Source: Pristionchus mayeri
Lineage: Eukaryota > Nematoda > Chromadorea > Rhabditida > Neodiplogasteridae
Assembly: GCA_036245805.1 (NCBI GenBank)
Contig: BTRK01000002.1
Location: 15,307,067 to 15,371,066, forward strand
Length of the DNA stretch: 64,000 nt
Direction of reading: 5' to 3'
Below, piece by piece: positions 35,382 through 45,745 of this stretch (positions are counted from its first letter, which is position 1; the number at the start of each line of letters is the position of its first letter). A program made the position numbers and the translations under genes. The notes below the pieces were generated by a model. That model saw only the letters and a list, made by a program, of their open reading frames with translations, searched no databases and was not told the origin of the DNA.

Positions 35382-38300
35382 TTACCAATTGATATTAGCG
35401 AGCATTCCCTCTTCGTCACTGCGAGTGAGCATCCAGATACGATGGAATGTACGCGCTGCCTCCGTTGCGAGCACCTGAGGGAAATTGACTTTCAATTAGA
35501 ACACAAAAGCTTCCAGCATGTTTAGTGAAACAATTGGTAGAGTTCGGGTTACACGTTGTTCATAAGATTGAATGAGATTCGCATCATAAACAGCAATACT
35601 ATCTTTTTGGTAGCTATCAATAAAAAAGAGAACGATACAATAACAATAGATCTATGATCTCTGATTGAGAGAGGTGAGCAACCTGTGAGATCCGGGTTGC
35701 AGTAAGGATTCAAATCACAGAATCTACGATGCAAAATAATAGTTCCTTTCTCGACTGGCTAAAAGAATAAATTCTACCGTATCCTCACCATTCATAGTAG
35801 TCAGCCAGATATGACCAGAGGAAGGCAGCTGATCCATCTTCGTTCATCGCTTGCATGAGTACATTCAGATTCTTCGCCCCTTTCTCATGACGGAGAATGT
35901 GAAAAGATTTTTCCCAAATTCTCTCCCTGGAAATTGAGGTTTCACATTTGCTTCTAAACCAATTGCCGTGCGAAGTTATCAAGAAGACGTGGACTTGTAG
36001 CGCAAATACCAATAAATGACTTACCCTCCTCTCCTCGTCTTCCTCCTTGTTCTCGTTCTCCTGCAGGTAGCTGCTGCTGTAAGTTGCAGAGGGAAGCTGC
36101 AGCATCAGAGAGAGACGACCCGGAGGGACACTGGGAATGATACGATTTCGGGTTATTGAGAGCAAAGAGATCTTGTGATTAGAAAACGTTCGCCCTATTG
36201 CTCTTGTCATACACTTGCAACACAAAACAGCCATATTGCTTTTCCTTCCAATATGACCAATTTACCTCTCCGTATCCACGTTCTCTTTCTTCTCTCCATC
36301 GGGCATCAATCGGGCGCACTTCTTGAGCAGCAGTGGCAGCACTCGCATCAGAACGGGAGGACCGACCTGAGCAGAGGGAGGATACTGTAGATTGCTGGTT
36401 CACAAAGATGAAGACGACTATCACCAGCAGAGGTAATAGCATTTGGAAAATGGCTGTAATGAGAATTGACCGAGGGCCTAGTGCAAATGCAGGTAACTAC
36501 AGCGACCACGCTACAGCAGTACTGTCAGATCGTACAGTATGCTGAAATACCCTTCTCCCCATCACTCACCTCCGGTCTGTCCTGCATGCACGTCAAAAGT
36601 CTGCACGTTCGCACTTCCACGAACTGTTGTGCATCCGAGTCTTTGGCCGCTGCAGTCGGAGTGTAGAAGGTAGAAGACTTAGAGATCTGAATAATAATAT
36701 GCTTACAAAGTTCCGAGCTAAAGCGGATTAGAATCGAACGTTGTTTATGATGAAGAACAGAAATGGAAAATCAATCGATATATATAAGCTACCGTACCTC
36801 CACGGTGTCTCCCTCGAGGAATCCCCTGAGGGCATCGACGATCATCGAGAGTACTGTATGAGTGAAGAAGGAAGTATCGAGTCGATCGTCGCCCACGGGC
36901 ACAGAATTCACCATCGTCGCCACTCCTGAAAAAAAATTTTACAATTGTTTTTAGGAATTTCTCTGTATCATTCGCCTTCAACCGATTTGAAACCTGCGTG
37001 AAGCACTGCTACATCAACAGCACATTTTGCAGAACTTTCTCCAAAAATTTAATTAACGATTAGGCTAGCCCACCGGAGGGATTGAGTAGCCAAGTGTAGA
37101 GTCGCCGATTGAGTGACATATCCCTTCTCAGGATGACGAACAACGTACGACGCAGCAACTCGACGATGTCTGCAACAGAAACCGTCATTAGCCCATTTCA
37201 CCCCGATACATTCTTGTTGCGCATTTTCCTCAAAGCCCAATCAAAGAATTGCAACCAATAGCATATTCTCGTACTTTAAAAAAAGTCTCGTATATGGCAA
37301 CAATTACAATGTTGTTCGCAGAATATCGTATTCCAATCGCACTACCTGCTCGGGTTACTGTAGTCGAGTCGAGTGGGAAGGCCGCGCAGAGTAGATCACG
37401 GAGATTCCTCTGGACGAGCCGCGAGCCCATGTCCTCACCCGCGGCGCACAGGGCTGACACCTGGGAAGGAGTTGGTAATTTGCAGCGTTGTAAACTTGTT
37501 AAATTCATGTCTCAACTAATCTTCAGCTAGAATACTTTAGCATTGTTACTAATTACTCGTCGTTTTGGTAGTTAGATTCGTCACCGGCAAATCATACAAT
37601 AAACTCATACACCACCTCACTCTCCCTCTACCGTACTCCCTCCTCACCATGTGATGTACGTTGTCTCCGATAATCCACAACTGTCCATCGATCGATTTTG
37701 ACTTGTCGAATTTCGTATTCACGTAGATCAGAGCGGGAAGTCGAACGAATGGAGAACCGAGTACCTGTGAGATTGGGTTGATTGTTTAGCAAAAATTTGC
37801 TCTTGAATGATTGTTTCTACTGTGGATCGAAGATGATGAATCACTATTGAAACACAGATCTGCCCATTTCGAGAAACACGTTGTTACAGCCTGATTGGGA
37901 TTCAATTAATCATAAAATAGTCCTTTTAATTATTGGGGTGTCCGGAAAGTTCGTATAATGCTTCGGAAAAAAGTCAGTTCGCGATCAAATGCAGTGATTG
38001 CGCAATCTGTTTGTCAACAATGTATTCCATCATTCTGACGTTGAGTAGTGAGGGGATTTAATCAGTCTCCTAGTTGCTACATTGATTCTTGTGATGGACT
38101 CCCATCTCTACCTCCGAGCAGTTTTACTTCATTACTACCGTCTTGGCCGATCCGTGAAGGAGGCCCACTCTGCCCTGGCCCAGTCGGAAGGAGCTGACGC
38201 CCCCTCCATACCCTTCTGCTATAAGTGGTTCTCCCGCTTCAAGAAAGGGGAGTTTGGTCTCGATGATCAACCCCGCTCTGGACGCCCTCCCTCCCTCGAT

Positions 38301-40449
38301 CAGCCTCTCGTTCTCCGCACACTGAAGCGCAAGCCCATGGCCAGTGTGCGTGAGTTGAAGAAGGATACTGGTACTCCCAGATCAACGGTGTCCGATAACC
38401 TCCATCGATCTGGGAAGAAGCCGAAACTCCCACAAGTGACTCCCCATGACCTCTCCCCCGAACAGCTGAAAAATCGTGTTCAAGTCCGTCGGGAATTACT
38501 CCATCGTAGATCCAATCTTCGATGGGTCAATTTCATCATCGCTACAGATGAGAAGTGGATCACGTACGATAACCCTGTGAGGAGACTGCAATGGGTGGAT
38601 GCAGATGAGAAGCCCACGCCCGTCCCGAAGAAGTAAGAGCACGGAAAGAAGGAACTCCTCTGCTTCCCCTTCTCAGTGCTCGGTCCCATCTACTGGGAGA
38701 TCCTCGCCCCTGGCACCAGCATCAATGCCGACCTCTTCTCTGAACAACTGGAAGATGTCGCGATCAGAGTCCCTCCCAGACTCCTGAACCAGGGCAAAAT
38801 TCTTCTTCTGATGGACAATGCTCGCCCACATCGAGCGAAGATGACCCAGAAGAAAATGGACGAGCTGAAGATCGAGAGGATTCCCCATCCACCGTATTCC
38901 CCGGATCTCTCCCCATGCGACTACCACTGCTTCCGCTCTCTCTCTCTGACTTCTGCAAAGGAAAGAAGTAGAAGTTGTGAGGGCTTTCGTGAACTGGGCG
39001 GTCTCGAAGAAACCCGCATTCTGGAAGAGAGGAATCGAGACCCTGCCCAATCACTGGAGGGAGGTAGTGAGAAAGAAGGGGGCATACATTGGTCACTAAG
39101 AATTGTAAAGCATTGAATAAAAAATAAAAACAAAAAATTATACGAACTTTCCGGACACCCCAATATAAATAAACCCACAGTATGCCAGAGACAGGCGTAG
39201 AACGAGGTTGGGGCCACGTACTCGCACACTTTATCGATCAGTGTGAAGGAACTGAAAAAAATACTGTTCAGAATAAATAATATTTAATTTCAAAGCATCT
39301 GTCTATTCGCATTCGCATTCCTAATAGATTATAGAGCATGTGACCTCGTCTTCCTTCTTCCTCCACAGCCATTAGTAGAAAAAAAGATGCATTATGTTTT
39401 ATGTCTCAATGCTGCTATATTTAGTGGGAGTTGTGTGCAGTACAACCCCTGACTCGCTATTACCCAGGCAGAAACACACACTACCCCTCCAGATAACTCT
39501 CACTCGGCATAGTCGAGTCGCACTATAAAAGATGGCCTAACAGGCCCAATGTAATCCGGAATTGGTTTCAATCGCACTGACCGATCGTAGAACTCGGTGC
39601 GCTCCTCCAGTCCCAGCAGCACTCCCGCAAAGAATCAGGGCAGAGACGGGCACAGTTTCTCCCTCAGTGGAAGGAGGTAGAACTCGAAGATCGTCAGCAG
39701 CTCGTCTTTCACCTGCCAGATGAACCAATAATGCACCTAATTCCTGTAACTTGTCAAATACCCACTCTTGCCTCATGATCTCCAATATTTTGAGACCATA
39801 AACATTGCAAACACGCCTGCGCGTTTAGTGTTTCACAAGAAATACGAATACAGTAACATTTTTAGATCAACGATAATCAACCAGGCAGTGCAATAAATAT
39901 TATACATTAAGAAGTGTATCCCTGATGATGCGCTTGCTCTCACTAATCGATATACGCGACTACCGTATCGTTCTAGATATTGATCTCACCTTGATAGTGC
40001 AGTGGTCCATGAGGGGGAAGAGGCCGACGGCGAAGATATACAACTGCTTCGGGAATGCCTCCTGGCCGAGAATATCGAAGATCTGCTTGTAGGTCTCCAG
40101 TGCCTTCAGATGGACTCCTGCGAAGAAGGGGTACGGTAATCGATTCGCTAGACTCAATCGATAATAATTGTCGCTGTTTGCATTAACCTATACAGTCGAA
40201 TATAACTTGAGATATTAACAGCGGTATTTCAATTATTGTTCACCGATCAACACTATTTTCGATCATACTACTTCTTCGACAACTAATGCACCCCCCACAG
40301 ATTTCAACTAATCGATTTCTACGAGTACAGTCTCCGTTAGCAATTGATCGCTCACCCATGGGCAGGGCGGGATGGAGGCACTGCGAGAGTCGTTTGGCTA
40401 CCGTAACCGCCTTCGGGATGTCACCGTACTTGGCGTGTTGGGAGAACAC
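35382..40449 (-). pseudogene. DOP1 (Dopey/PAD-1) N-terminal portion, disrupted
   Basis: DOP1 proteins are large cytosolic proteins (about 2,000 residues) that work with MON2 in endosome-to-Golgi traffic. Exons: 40356-40449 (KRLSQCLHPALPMG), 39990-40117 (GVHLKALETYKQIF), 39582-39712, 39179-39251, 37648-37764, 37346-37460 (LVQRNLRDLLCAAFP), 37074-37169 (ILRRDMSLNRRLYTWLL), 36798-36925, 36570-36649, 36266-36366, about 36025-36130, 35789-35926 (FLWSYLADYYEW), 35683-35754 and about 35386-35474. Order and motifs follow the conserved Dopey N-terminal domain. A TGA (39635-39637) in exon 3 stands where a glycine is expected (SLP-stop-FFAGVLLGLEE). No first exon and none of the C-terminal two thirds are found in the window. 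It is either a truncated pseudogene or a gene with a sequence error whose remaining exons lie elsewhere. A mariner occupies intron 4. Confidence 0.8.
37933..39163 (+). mobile_element. mariner copy 4, full length but inactive
   Basis: 1,231 bp with both terminal repeats and TA on both sides, inserted in an intron of the DOP1-like gene in the opposite orientation. The transposase starts at 38082 (MILVMDSHLY). It keeps the first catalytic aspartate (ATDEKW), the second (MDNARPH) and the third (YSPDLSPCDY, 34 residues later), so this family is a D,D34D mariner. A stop (TAA after PVPKK, about 38634-38636) and, near 38940-38975, a 2-base gain with a 13-base loss break the frame. Confidence 0.92.
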
Positions 40450-40470
40450 CTGGAAGAAGAAGTAAACCTG

Positions 40471-40786
40471 CATTATATAAAAAATTAGCAAAGAAATTCA
40501 AGGGTAGATTTGCATTGTAATTTTAGGCCAAATGTGGAACTTTGGACAAATCGCAAAAATCATTATTTTCAAATTCTTTCAAAACTTATTTCTTTCACTT
40601 AAAACGATCTTTAGACACCGTAAATATATGCATTTCGAATTTAAAAGTTCATAAAAATTTCAAGGTGTACATTTGGAAAGAATTTGAAAATAATGATTTT
40701 GCGATTTTGCCAAAGTTCCACCTTTGGCCCAAAATTACAATGCAAATCTACCCTTCAATTTCTTTGCTAATTTTTTATATAATGTA
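40471..40786. repeat. 316-bp palindrome
   Basis: GCATTATATAAAAAATTAGC at the left is inverted at the right end. Arms of about 150 bp (CAAGGGTAGATTTGCATTG) meet near 40628. It lies just upstream of the first visible DOP1 exon. Confidence 0.8.
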
Positions 40787-41277
40787 CGTTGACTTCTTCT
40801 TTCGAAATATGCAAAGAAATCCGCACCAAGTTTCCTGCGTGATGTCGAAAAAATTTATTTTTTGCTCGAAAAAATGGACTTTTTACCATAACATTTTCAA
40901 TTGGCATCGCACACTAAAGCTGTCAACATAAAAGTTGTTCAAAATAATTTTCCACACATTTTAAGTCCAATGCCACCTTTCTAGCTCAACTGAGAGCAGA
41001 GATACGGTACAAAACCGGAAAATTTCTAAAAGCTGGCTCTGGGACAAATAACCTATATTTTTCGAAATCATCACTCCAGGATATTATACTACCATAGTAT
41101 GGGCCAAATTCGTAATACAAATTTTCAAAATGTTCCCGCACACCTCCACTGACTCGTGATACGTGTGTTATAGGCTTCGCTTATTACGAATTCAATATTA
41201 TGAATATTGAATTCATAATAAGCGAATTCGTAATAAGCGAATTTATTACGAATTGCGAAATTCTAAAGATTTACATA

Positions 41278-41630
41278 CCGGATAGTAAGAATCGAAGAAT
41301 CCGATAAAGAAGAATTCGACTGAATTCACTCCGAAGAAGTTGAGTTTGAACTGAAATGCACGTGATTCAATGAACAATGATATCATGCAAGTACCCTGTA
41401 AGCAGCAGAGGGCAACGCGCACACCGGAATTGCGCCTGCTATAACCACAAGCCAAATGACGGAGCTGACACAGCCGGCGTTCCGGACTGTCCAGATCTTC
41501 AAAACATTTTTTTAAAATTGATAATATGCAAATAATATGAAAAAATACCGTGGATTGTTTGAGCGGGAAGGCAAATGCCGTCAGTCTGTTGAGTCCTATC
41601 AAGAGGTTGAAGGATAGGCCGTCAATCTCT
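41278..41630 (-). pseudogene. Chemoreceptor fragment (SRV/SRX-like)
   Basis: Three adjacent exons: LLIGLNRLTAFAFPLKQ (about 41550-41630), IWTVRNAGCVSSVIWLVV (about 41400-41501), and FKLNFFGVNSVEFFF (about 41279-41350). NR-x-TA-x-x-FP after a helix is typical of nematode receptor third-helix ends. The rest of the gene is not found. Confidence 0.6.
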
Positions 41631-41948
41631 TAAAGGTGTGTTGTCTTAGCAATTCCAATATTATATTTCTGAAAAGTCATATTGGTAATTCACAGTTCAC
41701 GTTGCATAATTACTCACTGCTCAATTTCGGTTATAGCGAACGCTTTCAGTTCCTCTATAGTGGCTTGCTTCCTGATAGATTTGAACTGAGCGATCTGCTG
41801 CCCAATATGAGTCTGAGAGCTAAAGTCGAAGTGCACCCTTTGAATTCGTGAACATCTGGCGAAAAGACGGGAAAATGCAGTGACAATCCTTGGCGATTCT
41901 GCTTTGATTGCCTACAATGATTTTTAAAAAATTAACTAATTTGAGTTG

Positions 41949-42158
41949 ATATGAGGCGAATCGCGAGAGAATCGACCATTTAAGGGAGGTCAGCGGCGGT
42001 AGGAATTAAAGGTGTTCAGTCCGGCAACAGTTAAATTATAAGGTACTTCAAGTGACGCTCTTTCAAACTGCGTCGTCAGAATTTTGATATTGATCGTCGT
42101 CTTCGAGATTCAGAAGGCCAAACATGGTACTATAACTTTTCCGAGTTTTCATGCTTAA
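41949..42158. repeat. Left copy of outer inverted repeat
   Basis: ATATGAGGCGAATCGCGAGAG through ATGCTTAA is inverted at 49005-49397, with high similarity over about 190 bp (CGTCGTCAGAATTTTG and on). The right copy has about 190 extra bases. The pair brackets the palindrome and the Kolobok-like element. Confidence 0.85.
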
Positions 42159-43359
42159 GTTGCAGTCCATATATGTGCCTCACTTTTTGCCAAAAATGAA
42201 GGAAATCGGGGTATACACAAGAAAAAAGGGCTCACTTTCGTAAAACGACCTCAAAATGAATTATCGGGAAGGGTACTTCCGTATCTTAAATTGCCCTCAT
42301 TTAGGTTCAAAATCATCCAAAAACCTCCAAGACAACATTTTAACTTCTTCCCCCAATAGTTATACCATTTACATTTGTCAAAATTACGGTATGACCTCAA
42401 ATTCAAAAATTGATATTTCGAACCCCTTTAACTTGAGGGATGGCTCTCACTGGGCTAAATGGGTTTCAAATAGTGTAAATACATTCCTCGAATCAGCTCA
42501 AAGAAAAAGGGCTCCTGAAAAGAGGATCTTTCGGCTGAGGAATACAAAGAAATGCTCAAAACTATAACTCAGGTAAAAATCGGCATAAAGACCTGGTTTA
42601 TGGCAAGAAATGTAGAGCACGATGAGCTAAACATTTCATCTGTTGAAAGTTAGTCTCTATCTTTTCGTTGAAGCACGCTGCAGATCCTAGAAGATAGCAA
42701 GAAACGGCCTATTACCACCTCAGAGCGCGCGCTCTAACCGTCTGCCGCTCTCGCCGTCTGACCTCCCTCTCCCTCCCCTCTAATTAGTGTTCCCCGGCGC
42801 GCGTCTCCAGTCGTCTTTTGCCAAATTCAAGGCTCTGTAGCACGCTTCAACGAAAAGATAGAGACAAACTTTCAACAGATGAAATGTTTAGCTCATCGTG
42901 ATCTACATTTCTAGCCATAAACCAGGTCTCTATGCCGATTTTTACCTGGGTTACAGTTTTGAGCCTTTCTTTGTATTCCTCAGCCGAAAGATCCTCTTTT
43001 CAGGAGCCCTTTTTCTTTGAGCTGTTTCGAGGAATGTATTTACATTATTTGAAACCCATTTAGCCCATTGAGAGCCATCCCTCAAGTTATAGGGGTTCGA
43101 AATATCATTTTTTGAATTTGAGGTCATACCGTAATTTTGACTAATGTAAATGGTATAACTATTGGGGGAAGAAGTTAAAATGTTGTTTTGGAGGTTTTTG
43201 GATGATTTTGAACCTAAATGAGGGCAATTTAAGATACGGAAGTACCCTTCCCGATAACACATTTTGAGGTCGTTTTACGAAAGTGAGCCCTTTTTTCTTG
43301 TGTATACCCCGATTTCCTTCATTTTTGGCGAAAAGTGAGGCACATATATGGACTGCAAC
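42159..43359. mobile_element. TTAA-flanked palindromic element, 1.2 kb
   Basis: Ends GTTGCAGTCCATATATG with TTAA at 42155-42158 and 43360-43363. The arms are inverted copies of about 580 bp; open frames at 42256-42567 and 42951-43262 are mirror images, not genes. The centre is near 42760. It is directly next to the Kolobok-like element, sharing the TTAA. Confidence 0.88.
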
Positions 43360-43823
43360 TTAAAGGGATTTGGCATTATATCATGAATTTATTTCATTTC
43401 ACTTTAAATGACCAAATATTATGATAAATGTAAATAAAAAATAATACAAATTAATATAATAATTAATTTATGCAGTTAAAAGTACGGTATTGAAATACCC
43501 AGTACGAGAGTAACGTTGATTCGCTATGGTCCGCTAAACAGCGATATGGTGGGATTTGGCAGTTTGCCAAGTTCCTCTTGGAGCTTCTGATTCTTTTCCG
43601 ACGTCTCTTGGCATTTTCTTTGTATTATTGGCTCATTCAGTACTTATTTTCTAGTTTGCTTCAAGCTAATCACTATTTTGAACATTCCCGATTGAAATTC
43701 ACGACACGAACCCAGTCAATCACGCTAGAATGTTGTTTCGTTGAACCAGCCTGATGACCTTCGTCTCTTTACCGTGGCGTGTGTTTTATTGTTTGTTAAA
43801 CTATAATATTGTGCGCATTACAG

Positions 43824-43935
43824 ACGGCCATACCGTCCCTCACCATGCCCGAGAAGTTCCAGCACATCCATCGTGTGATGAACACCAACATCGATGGGAA
43901 CAAGATGATCCCTTTCGCCCCTTCCTCCCAGCAAG
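43824..43935 (+). pseudogene. rps-18: Ribosomal protein S18 exon fragment
   Basis: Between a TTACAG acceptor and a GTTTGT donor the frame gives [19 protein letters not shown], the nearly invariant start of ribosomal protein uS13/RPS18. It diverges after KMIPFA, where the conserved protein continues LTAIKGVG. No other RPS18 exon follows, so it is a fragment. Confidence 0.8.
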
Positions 43936-44181
43936 GTTTGTCCCGTTTACTTTGGTTCTCAATTCTTTAGTTTGACTCATCTTTCCTGGGAAAAATTGCC
44001 CAACTTTCTCCTTATCGCACTCTCTATTGCTTCATGACTGGCGAAAGAGCACGTAAAAAGAAGAGTCAGGTTTTTTCGACACACTCTGCGACATTGTTAT
44101 TTCGTGTACTATATTCATGTGTTTAGTGGGCAGGATTTGTAGGTAGAAAACATGTCCTGTACTTCATCTTATTCCGTTCAG

Positions 44182-44287
44182 GGAGTCGACCGGCGATAAG
44201 TTTGCCCTCAAGTGGATCGACACTTCCTCCAAGTTCGGCCACGGACGCTTCCAGACCACAAAAGAAGGCCTTCATGGGCATTGACAG
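44182..44287 (+). pseudogene. rpl-3: Ribosomal protein L3 C-terminal fragment
   Basis: The frame gives KFALKWIDTSSKFGHGRFQT, the conserved C-terminal stretch of RPL3. A length change then shifts the frame: KKAFMGID is in another frame. An acceptor-like TTCAG precedes it and a GTACGC donor follows. Confidence 0.8.
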
Positions 44288-44894
44288 GTACGCTTATTTT
44301 TTTCGATCAAATCATGTGTCTTGATTTCGTTCCTGGTTTGAAAAAAAGGAATACTTTGGTACAAATCGTTCATGGCCAACTGTTTCACCCCAACTTCTAA
44401 TTAGCCACGCGAATTTCATGTTTTAATTTTGAGCCTTTCAAAGCAACGCCCATAGCTCACTAATAGGTTATTATTTATCTCTACTATACAATTAATATTT
44501 ATATTGATTTATAAATATTAAATTGTTTATTTTAAAAATTTTTACAGCTCGAAATACGTTTAACGATTATCGATTTTTCTTAAATGTTTTGATTGGTTGT
44601 CCTTATGGATTTCGACAGCTTTAAAATATTCTCCTTATATTTGCCGTTCGAAAATGGTGCTGTGAGCAATATAATATGAAAAATAAAGCAATTTAGAGAT
44701 AAATTTAGACGGCGACTTGATTTGAAGAATAATTTTCACATGGTTTTTTCCATTTTTTCTCTCGATTATTTTTTGTTTCGTTCTACAACTTGCTAAAGCC
44801 ACGCTCACCTCAGGCTACTTGTGCAATATGCTTTGCCTTCATACTCATGGCATTTGGGATGATTTTAGATATTGTGTTTTGCTTCGTGGTGAGA

Positions 44895-45125
44895 ACAACC
44901 AGCGCCAGCATTTCTGCATTATGTCGTACCAGAATGAGCGGAGTAAGAATGAGGAGGAAGTATGACAGGATAGGATAGGTGATGGTCGAAAATTATTTAC
45001 TAAAATTACTAACTAACCGTAACGTATGGTACTCTTCAGCTATACCGTCATACCCTATCCTATCATACCTCCTCCTCATTCGTACCCCGCTCATTCTGGT
45101 ACGACATACTGCAGAAGTGCCCCAG
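44895..45125. repeat. Palindrome of about 230 bp
   Basis: TGCATTATGTCGTACCAGAA and the following bases to about 44965 are inverted at about 45050-45125 (TCTGGTACGACATACTGCAG). It lies between the RPL3 and RPS2 fragments. No coding role. Confidence 0.75.
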
Positions 45126-45142
45126 TGCCTATATCATTTCAG

Positions 45143-45414
45143 GAGTTCGAGATCATCGACTACTCCTGCTCCAACCTGAAGGATGAGGGTCTCAAGATCA
45201 TGCCCAGAAGCAGACCAGGTTTGTAATATTGTGAATAGATGAAAAAAGCCTGGTCCGACATAACGCAAAATTGACAATGCGCGTTCAAGGACGTTTGTTG
45301 TACTCGTGTACTTCGAACAATATCGATATGCTCGACATTTATGTTATTGCAGAGCCGGATACTGCACCCGCTTCAAGGCCTTCGTCGCTATTGAAGATTT
45401 ATTGGCGGATCCCG
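45143..45414 (+). pseudogene. rps-2: Ribosomal protein S2 fragment, two exons
   Basis: Exon 1 (45143-45218) encodes EFEIIDYSCSNLKDEGLKIMP, and after an intron exon 2 (45353-45414) encodes AGYCTRFKAFVAIED. Together they follow the RPS2 (uS5) segment that reads E-F-E-I-I-D, L-K-D-E-x-L-K-I-M-P, then R-F-K-A-F-V-A-I. The splice layout is kept, so it came from genomic DNA and not from an mRNA copy. Confidence 0.8.
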
Positions 45415-45745
45415 GTGAGTGGGTGCTCTTTATCACGTCAGCACCATAACATTCCTGCTTTGGTACCATTTAGGACGAAATCGGCATGTCGGTACCAGAC
45501 ACGTATCACATAGTAGTACCGGTACCAGGAATGTATCACGTAGTACCACGAGGTACCAGACCGTCGAATGGGACTAGAAATTCCATATTATCCCGAATGA
45601 ATACTTTTTTAAAACCCTGATAACAAGTGCCTCGAGCGAGTTAAAAATAAAAATACGATTGCAGTATTTTGAAAAAGTTTTTCTCCCTATAACATGCTTC
45701 TTTTTATTTACTGACAAATATAACAAATTGCGGGTACAGTAATAA

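Noticed and set aside
42256..43262. Two 103-codon proteins, on opposite strands
   Set aside because: They are mirror images in the arms of a palindrome, so not independent genes.
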